Shown: positions 58,531 through 64,000 of the stretch, piece by piece
Numbering within the stretch: the stretch's first letter is position 1
Layout: each line of letters starts with the position of its first letter
Source of the DNA: Palauibacter sp022826685
GTDB lineage: Bacteria; Gemmatimonadota; Gemmatimonadetes; Palauibacterales; Palauibacteraceae
Assembly: GCF_965221685.1 (NCBI RefSeq)
Contig: NZ_OZ244907.1
Reading direction: 5' to 3' (one strand)
Length of the DNA stretch: 64,000 nucleotides
The notes under the pieces: generated by a model
Database searches by the model: none
The model's input: the letters and a program-made list of their open reading frames with translations, nothing else
What the model was told of the DNA's origin: nothing
Position numbers and translations under genes: made by a program

Positions 58531-59853
58531 TCAGGGGACCAGGCCCTCCGCCGTCGCGAGCAGTCGATCGCGGTCGAGCACCTGGCCGCCGAGGATCACG
58601 GCGTGCACGCGGCGGGCATTGGCGATGTCGTCGAGCGGGCTGGCGTCGAACAGCACGATGTCGGCCAGCATGCCGTGCGCCAGCGTGCCCCTGTCGGGCA
58701 GGCGTAGCGCTTCGGCGCCCATCCGGGTCGCGGAGATCAGAGTTTCCGCCGGCGTCATGCCGGACTCCACGTGCGTCTCCATCTCGCGCTGGAAGGCGAG
58801 CCCCGGGGGCGCGTTCGCAACCAGACCGTGCGAGCCCATGGTCACGGGGCCGCCGGCCTTGAGGTAGCGCACCGTGAACGCGCCCATGTTACGCATCGCC
58901 GCCCACTGCACCTCGCGGCCCTCCTCGCTGAACTCCGGCTCGAAGACGGCCAGTGTGCCGTCGAGGTTGACGTTCCGTTCGAGCATGAGTTCAATGAGCG
59001 CGTCGGCGCGCGGCCCGGCGGGATCCAGCGCCGCCCACAGCGCCAGCCCGCCCGCCCCGCGGTAGATGCTCTCGCGGAACACCGACTGCCGGAACTCCTC
59101 CGCCTGTTTGGGAGAGACGAGGGCCCTGCCCACGGACCTCGTGTGCTCGATCCCATCCAGCCCCAGCCGGATCGCGGCCACGGGGTCGACGATCTCGAGG
59201 TGGCCGTGCACCGGCACGTTGCGGCGGTCGGCCTCCTCGATGACGGCCGCGATCTGGGCGAGGGAGAGCCGGAAATACACCTTCAGCGATGTCGCGCCCG
59301 CATCCATCAGTTCGTTCGCCGCCATCCGGGCGTCCATCTCGTCCAGCAGGACGCGGGAGATGGTGGGGTAGGCCGTGTTCCACCCATCAAGGATGGGCCC
59401 GGAATAGAGGAGCCGCGGCGCCGGATACCCCTGGGCGCGCACGCCCGCCAGCCAGGTCTCGTTATCCGACATCCATTGTCCCATCTCCCTCAGCGTCGTG
59501 ACGCCGTTGGCCAGGAAGAGGAGCGGAAGTTCGGGATTCGCGTCGGTCCCCGTCCCGTCGATCGACGCGTGCGGGCCGGGAGAGTAGTGGAAGTGGAGGT
59601 CGATGAACCCCGGCGTGAGGAACTTGCCGGACGCATCGATGCGTTCGGCCCCGTCGGGGATCTCGATCTGCCCCATCGGCCCGATTCGATCGACCCGGTC
59701 GCCGCGCACGAGCACCGTCGCATTCTCGTGGACGGCGCCGGTCCCATCGAAGACCGTGCCCCCCTCGATCGCCAGCCACCGGTCCTGCGCCTGAACTGAA
59801 GCGGCTCCCGCCAACATCCCGCAGAGAACGAACGAAGCTCTTACAGCGCGCAC
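58531..59853 (-). CDS. Secreted amidohydrolase (dipeptidase/imidazolonepropionase-like)
   Basis: A 440-residue amidohydrolase with a signal peptide (about 1-22, ASVQAQ). WLAIEGGTVFDGTGAVHENATVLVRGDRVDRIG and PGFIDLHFHYSPG give the HxH zinc motif. Lys in TSLKVYF probably bridges the metals, VHGHLEI and GIEHTRS supply more His ligands, and TMGSHGL sits where the catalytic Asp site is usual. The family's secreted members cleave Xaa-Pro or other amide bonds. It is divergent from the next amidohydrolase across the inverted-repeat cluster at 59969-60341. Confidence 0.84.
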   Translation of the reverse strand: MRAVRASFVLCGMLAGAASVQAQDRWLAIEGGTVFDGTGAVHENATVLVRGDRVDRIGPMGQIEIPDGAERIDASGKFLTPGFIDLHFHYSPGPHASIDGTGTDANPELPLLFLANGVTTLREMGQWMSDNETWLAGVRAQGYPAPRLLYSGPILDGWNTAYPTISRVLLDEMDARMAANELMDAGATSLKVYFRLSLAQIAAVIEEADRRNVPVHGHLEIVDPVAAIRLGLDGIEHTRSVGRALVSPKQAEEFRQSVFRESIYRGAGGLALWAALDPAGPRADALIELMLERNVNLDGTLAVFEPEFSEEGREVQWAAMRNMGAFTVRYLKAGGPVTMGSHGLVANAPPGLAFQREMETHVESGMTPAETLISATRMGAEALRLPDRGTLAHGMLADIVLFDASPLDDIANARRVHAVILGGQVLDRDRLLATAEGLVP

Positions 59854-59968
59854 GGCGAAGCTCCTTGGTCAAGTCCGCTTCCTGTGCGACCGGGTCCAAA
59901 CGACCCGGACGACCGCATCTACGCTGACGGAGATCACCGTCCGACACAAGGAGGCATCGGGGTGGGGA

Positions 59969-60341
59969 CGGGTGATGGGCGTGTCGCCGCTTGCTTGCTG
60001 GTGAACGCCGCGGCCATGCTCCGTGGACCGGGGAGCGGGATCGTCGCGGGGTGGGCGGTTCACCGGTCCGCGAGTTCGAGGGCGTTCAAGGCTGGCGCAA
60101 TCGGCGACACGCCCATCACCCGCCCGTCGCCGATGAGATGAGGGCAGGCGATGGCCGGGCTTGCTTGCTGGTGGGCTGCGCTGCGCGGGGGTGCAGAGCG
60201 TGGGGTGCGGAAGGGGAGGAGGGGAGGGTCGGCGGCGGCGCCAGCCTTGAACGCCTGCCAATCGGCTCCGTGGCCCTGTGGCCCCCCCCCCGCGGCGGTG
60301 TGTCCCGCAGGTGGCGGAGCATGGTCGCGGCGTTCACCAGC
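59969..60341. repeat. Nested inverted-repeat cluster in a 590-bp intergenic region
   Basis: Three inverted pairs lie between two divergent amidohydrolase genes: 59969-59989 with 60102-60122 (21 of 21), 59997-60023 with 60315-60341 (26 of 27) and 60081-60098 with 60238-60255 (18 of 18). A 15-bp direct repeat joins 59989-60003 and 60159-60173. Short direct copies also flank the cluster (59904-59925 and 60387-60408). No gene is supportable in 59854-60443. Confidence 0.8.
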
Positions 60342-60443
60342 CAGCCGACGCCGACACTCCCCTCCTCACCGGGCCGATCTTTCCGTCCCGGACGACGGGA
60401 TCTACGCTCAGATATTCCCGCCAAACGCAAAGGAGCAAGACCA

Positions 60444-61895
60444 ATGGAGAAGAGAGTGCGCACCTGCACACGGATTCTCGGTTCGATGGCCATCCTCTTT
60501 CTCGGCGGAGAGCCGGCGAAGGGCCAGGACCGCGACGCCCTGTCCGGGGATGTGAGGTCCTATCTCGCCGTCTCCTCGCCCGTGGTGGCGCTCGAAAACG
60601 TGCTCCTCTTCGACGGCACGGGCGGACCCGCACGCTCAGGGCAGACGATCGTCGTCCGCGGGAACCGGATCGAGAGCGTGGGCGCGACGGGCGAGGTCGA
60701 GATCCCATCGGGTGCCGAACGGCTGGACCTGGAAGGCCATTCGGTCATGCCCGGCATGGTCGGGCTCCACAACCACATGTTCTACTACCAGTCCACGCCG
60801 CGCGCGTCGCAGATGCAGTACTCGGGTCCGCGGCTCTATCTCGGGGCCGGGGTCACCACCGTGCGGACGACCGGGAGCGTCTCCCCGTACCAGGACATCT
60901 CGCTCAAGGGCGCCGTCGAGCGGGGGGAGACGCCCGGCCCTCGCATCCTCATCACCGCCCCGTACGTCATCAGCCCCGGACCGGACGAGCGCCTCCGGGA
61001 TCTCGGGATGTATGCGATCCGGGACGAGGAGGCGGCGCGCCGGTACGTGCGCTACTGGACCGCGGAAGGGGCGGAGTGGATCAAGGCCTACACGCAGATC
61101 ACGCGCGAGGCGCTCGCCACGATCATCGACGAGGCGCACCGCCAGGGGATGAAGGTGACGGCGCACCTGTGCTCGGTGGGCTTCCGCGAGGCGACGGCGA
61201 TGGGGATCGACAACCTCGAACACGGACTGTGGGCCAACTCCGAGTACGACACCACTCGTGAACCGGACAAGTGCAGCCCCAACTACCAGCGAAGCATCGC
61301 CGAACTGGAGATGGACGACCCCCGCGTGGCCGAGACGATCTCCGAGATGGTCGCCGCCGGCGTCGCCATGACCTCCACCGTGGCCGTCGCCGAGCAGGCC
61401 ACGCCGCTCGTGCCCGACCTCACGGAGCGCGATCTGGACGCGCTCCCGGATCACGTCGTGGAGGCGGAGATGGAGCGGCGGTCGATCTTTCGGACGACGG
61501 AGATGCCGTGGATGATCGACCTGTTCGAGAACATGCTCGACTTCGAACTCGCCTTCGTGGAGGCGGGCGGTGTGCTGGCGGCGGGCGTGGATCCGGCGTG
61601 GGGCGCGCTGCCCGGCTACGGCGACCAGCGGAACTTCGAGATTCTCGTCGAGGCGGGTTTCGAACCGGCGGCCGCCGTCCGGATCGTGAGCGCGAACGGG
61701 GCACGGATCCTCGGTCTCAACGACCAACTGGGGACGGTCGAAGCGGGCAAGCTCGCGGACCTCGTCGTGATCGAGGGCGACATCGAACTCCGCCCGTCAG
61801 ACATCCGCAACGTGCGCCTCGTGTTCAAGGACGGTCTGGGCTACGACCCGGATCGGCTCACAGCCGCCGTCGCCGGCCAGGTCGGCGTCCGCTGA
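60444..61895 (+). CDS. Secreted amidohydrolase
   Basis: A 483-residue amidohydrolase with an export signal (about 1-28, AKGQ). VVALENVLLFDGTGGPARSGQTIVVRGNRIESVG and PGMVGLHNHMFYYQ hold the HxH motif; WIKAYTQITREAL carries a candidate metal-bridging Lys, VTAHLCSVG and NLEHGL the zinc His residues, and AAGVDPAWG the region of the catalytic Asp. AARILGLNDQLGTVEAGKLADLVVIEGD is the C-terminal beta-sandwich. It lies divergent from one amidohydrolase and converges with a third. AAAGGAG precedes the ATG at good spacing. Confidence 0.84.
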   Translation: MEKRVRTCTRILGSMAILFLGGEPAKGQDRDALSGDVRSYLAVSSPVVALENVLLFDGTGGPARSGQTIVVRGNRIESVGATGEVEIPSGAERLDLEGHSVMPGMVGLHNHMFYYQSTPRASQMQYSGPRLYLGAGVTTVRTTGSVSPYQDISLKGAVERGETPGPRILITAPYVISPGPDERLRDLGMYAIRDEEAARRYVRYWTAEGAEWIKAYTQITREALATIIDEAHRQGMKVTAHLCSVGFREATAMGIDNLEHGLWANSEYDTTREPDKCSPNYQRSIAELEMDDPRVAETISEMVAAGVAMTSTVAVAEQATPLVPDLTERDLDALPDHVVEAEMERRSIFRTTEMPWMIDLFENMLDFELAFVEAGGVLAAGVDPAWGALPGYGDQRNFEILVEAGFEPAAAVRIVSANGARILGLNDQLGTVEAGKLADLVVIEGDIELRPSDIRNVRLVFKDGLGYDPDRLTAAVAGQVGVR

Positions 61896-61905
61896 CCGGA
61901 CCTCT

Positions 61906-63732
61906 CTAGCGGATTTCGACGTCGTCCAGTTCGAAGGTGAACGATCCGAGCGGCGCCTGGGTCACGAAGGCGAGGCCGGCGATGGTCGTCGGGTCGGCGG
62001 TGGCGAAGCTGTCGAGCGGGATCTCGACCACGGCCCACTCCGGCCCGGCAACGAAGGGGACCATGGGCGGTACGGTGGTCGCGGCCCCGGCGCCGAACAG
62101 CATCACGGTGTAGGGACGTCCATCTCCCCGCGTCCGGAACCGGAGGGTGGTGCGGCCGGAGAAGTCGGCGGCCTGCATGGGTTGCGGGCCGGTGAACCAG
62201 ATGGCGCCCGCCCAGGGGAACGGGAACCCTGCCTTCGTCTCGCCGCGCACGACGAGGGCACCGGCCTCCACCGCCAACTCGGCCGTGGAGGCGCCGCCGT
62301 TCATCGCATCTGTCGTCACCTGCCAGCCGGAACCGAAGCCGGCGTCGATCCCGTCCTCGAAATCGACGACGATCGGTCCGTCGGGCGCCCGCGCGATCTC
62401 GGGGGCGGACCCCGCCGCGGCGGACTCGCGCGCCACTGCGTAGCCGTCCTTCCAGATCGTGACGATGCCGGTCGTGTGTGACACGTCCCTCTCGACATCG
62501 CCCCGCACGAGCACGAGGTCGGCCACGTGGCCCTCCGCGATGCGGCCGCGCTCGGGGATCCGGAACGCCTCCGCGGCCCCCGATGTCGCGGCGGCGAGCA
62601 CCGCTTTACTCGACAGACCGGCCCGCGCCAGGAGGCGAAGCTCGCTGTGCATCGAGATCCCGGCCCCCGTCCCGGGGTTGGGCGCATCCGTTCCGGCGAC
62701 GATGCGGACGCCCGCCTCGTGCAGGCGCCGCACGTTCTCCAGCGCCGCCTCGCCTTCCGTCCCCGTGCGCAGGTACGACCGATCGCCCAGCGTCCCCCAC
62801 TGCATGGGGGAGACCAGTTCTTCGTCGGTCTCGTCGAGCACCCGCAGTCCGGTGGAGTCGCCGAACATGCTCGCGATGACGGACAGCGTCGGAACGACGA
62901 AGACCCCCGCCTCCGCGACGCGGCGGGCGTCCTCCTCGGCGATGACCTCGTCGATCCAGACGTGGACCAGGCCGTCCGCACCCTGTGAGACCGCTTCGAG
63001 CGCCCGCTCGATCCCCGTGACGTGGACGACGGCCAGCAGTTCCTCCGCATGGGCCGCCGCGATCAGCGCGCCGATCGTCTCGCGGTCGAGAGCCGGGAAT
63101 TGCAGCTCGCCGCCATAGGCCGCCCCATCCTCCGAAATGATCTTGATCCAGTCGGAACCCTCGTCCTTCCGCGCCCGCACCCAGGCCGCGGCGCTCGCGG
63201 GCTCCGTGAGCGGCTCCACCGCCATCCCGAACTGCGTGCCGTGACCGCCCGGCGCCGTCGCCAGCATGCCGGCAGAGAAGAGGTCGGCTTCGGCCGTGCG
63301 CGCGATTTCGTCCCGGGCCGCTCTCGCTCCCGTCAGGAGAGCGGGATCGGTGAACTGGTCGAGCACCGAGGTCACGCCGAAGCGCAGCGCGTCGTTCAGC
63401 GTGCCGCCGAAGGTGTGGACGTGGCCGTCGATGAGGCCCGGCAGCAGCGTGTGGCCCCTCCCGTCGACGCGAGGCAGATCCTCCGGCAGCCGGAGCCTCG
63501 GCCCGAGCGCGCGCACGCGGCCGTCCTCGATCCACACATCCTGGTTCCGCCGGAATGCTTCGCCATCGAACAGCGTCACATCCACGATCGCGAAGCGGCT
63601 CTCCGGCACCTCCTGCCCGGGAGCTGCCGCCGACTCGGGAACCGGGAGCGTCGCGAGCGCGGCGATGAATCCGCCGGCCGCGGCCACGAGAATCCACAAA
63701 CTTCGGGTACCCGATCGGTTTCCCGCATTCAT
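61906..63732 (-). CDS. Secreted amidohydrolase fused to a CIA30-like domain
   Basis: A 608-residue exported protein (signal about 1-37). Residues about 45-430 are an amidohydrolase: LPGLIDGHVHTFGG (HxH), DWIKIISEDG (bridging Lys), VVHVTG, DGLVHVWIDEV and IVAGTDAPNPGTGAG (Asp). Residues about 450-608 form a CIA30-like beta-sandwich (VVDFEDGIDAGFGSGWQVTTDAMNGGASTAEL; RTTLRFRTRGDGRPYTVMLFG; FTFELDDVEIR), a galactose-binding-like fold. The fusion suggests the enzyme is steered to a polymer or cell surface. Its start overlaps the stop of the ABC-2 permease gene (ATGA). Confidence 0.85.
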   Translation of the reverse strand: MNAGNRSGTRSLWILVAAAGGFIAALATLPVPESAAAPGQEVPESRFAIVDVTLFDGEAFRRNQDVWIEDGRVRALGPRLRLPEDLPRVDGRGHTLLPGLIDGHVHTFGGTLNDALRFGVTSVLDQFTDPALLTGARAARDEIARTAEADLFSAGMLATAPGGHGTQFGMAVEPLTEPASAAAWVRARKDEGSDWIKIISEDGAAYGGELQFPALDRETIGALIAAAHAEELLAVVHVTGIERALEAVSQGADGLVHVWIDEVIAEEDARRVAEAGVFVVPTLSVIASMFGDSTGLRVLDETDEELVSPMQWGTLGDRSYLRTGTEGEAALENVRRLHEAGVRIVAGTDAPNPGTGAGISMHSELRLLARAGLSSKAVLAAATSGAAEAFRIPERGRIAEGHVADLVLVRGDVERDVSHTTGIVTIWKDGYAVARESAAAGSAPEIARAPDGPIVVDFEDGIDAGFGSGWQVTTDAMNGGASTAELAVEAGALVVRGETKAGFPFPWAGAIWFTGPQPMQAADFSGRTTLRFRTRGDGRPYTVMLFGAGAATTVPPMVPFVAGPEWAVVEIPLDSFATADPTTIAGLAFVTQAPLGSFTFELDDVEIR

Positions 63733-64000
63733 GATGTTCCTCCCGGGCGAAGCGAGACGGCGCCGGTCCCCGCCCGCCGGAAGCCGAAAGCGGCGACGGC
63801 GAGAAAGGCGAGCGATTGAACGCCGAGCACCGAGACGTGCAGGAGCGTGGTCTGTCCCCCGTCCATATCGATGATCTTGAGCGCAAGCTGCGCCTGGTGA
63901 TAGGCCGGCAACGCGTTGGCGACGTCTTGCAGGGCCGCCGGAAAGATCGTGATCGGGATCCAGAGTCCGGACAGCATGGCCATGGGCAGGAACACGAGGT
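63729..64000 (-). CDS. ABC-2 type permease, C-terminal fragment at window edge
   Basis: The last about 90 codons of a membrane protein that continues beyond the window. VFLPMAMLSGLWIPITIFPAALQDVANALPAYHQAQLALKII has the FPxxLQ...LPxxH pattern of ABC-2 (drug or polysaccharide exporter) permeases, followed by one more helix (VLGVQSLAFLAVAAFGF). The stop overlaps the ATG of the amidohydrolase/CIA30 gene, so the exporter and that enzyme share a transcript. Confidence 0.75.
   Translation of the reverse strand, partial: LVFLPMAMLSGLWIPITIFPAALQDVANALPAYHQAQLALKIIDMDGGQTTLLHVSVLGVQSLAFLAVAAFGFRRAGTGAVSLRPGGTS

Noticed and set aside
59884..60493. Several overlapping small open frames in the inverted-repeat cluster
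   Set aside because: Their similar peptides on both strands are explained by the inverted repeats; none has a start signal or domain.

Overview
The window is very GC-rich (roughly two thirds or more by eye), densely coded on both strands, and has many GTG/TTG starts. It is full of secreted proteins and lipoproteins: a carboxypeptidase-regulatory/TonB receptor, VPS10/BNR repeat protein, choice-of-anchor B protein, giant M14 peptidase, NIPSNAP, aspartyl protease and several secreted amidohydrolases. That repertoire fits a Gemmatimonadota-like Gram-negative heterotroph; the assignment is inferred from gene content, as there is no rRNA here. Core genes (rho, mtaB, proC, fabF, class I aldolase, four tRNAs) show this is chromosome.

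Layout. 1-9.6 kb: a minus-strand run of FKBP isomerase, FAH-family hydrolase, M14 peptidase, cytochrome c, tandem-Cache/outer-membrane-barrel protein and DinB-like protein. 9.7-16.5 kb: lipoproteins, a TNase-like nuclease, MFS transporter, cyanophycinase, class V aminotransferase, NIPSNAP protein and a Phd/PIN toxin-antitoxin pair. 16.5-24.9 kb: choice-of-anchor B protein, TonB-dependent receptor with a TTG start, hutF and class I aldolase. 25-34 kb: mtaB, a sulfocyanin/proline dehydrogenase/SDR operon, rho, a TrmH-type methyltransferase coupled to a zinc-ribbon protein, and a VTT membrane protein paired with a radical SAM enzyme. 34-37 kb: tRNA-Val, tRNA-Gly, tRNA-Ser, a FabF homologue with an altered catalytic motif, and a VapBC-like pair.

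37.37-43.90 kb: a 6.5-kb integrative mobilizable element (tyrosine integrase, candidate oriT, MobC, relaxase, a small membrane protein, and a large lipoprotein with four almost identical 89-residue repeats, an excalibur-like segment and an HNH/DUF1524 nuclease). It is bounded by 11-bp direct repeats and splits a TM2-domain membrane protein gene. Joining the two halves at the repeat restores one reading frame of 124 codons, which fixes the element ends and insertion site.

44-64 kb: proC, a DUF819 transporter, a D-aminoacylase-type amidohydrolase, an ABC-type 6-TM protein without ATPase, a Cache lipoprotein related to the 5'-end Cache protein, a VPS10/BNR protein, DegT aminotransferase plus zinc alcohol dehydrogenase, a cupin, tRNA-Gly, an NCS2 permease with a GHKL-like tail, an aspartyl protease, three secreted amidohydrolases around a noncoding cluster of inverted repeats, and a truncated ABC-2 permease at the edge.
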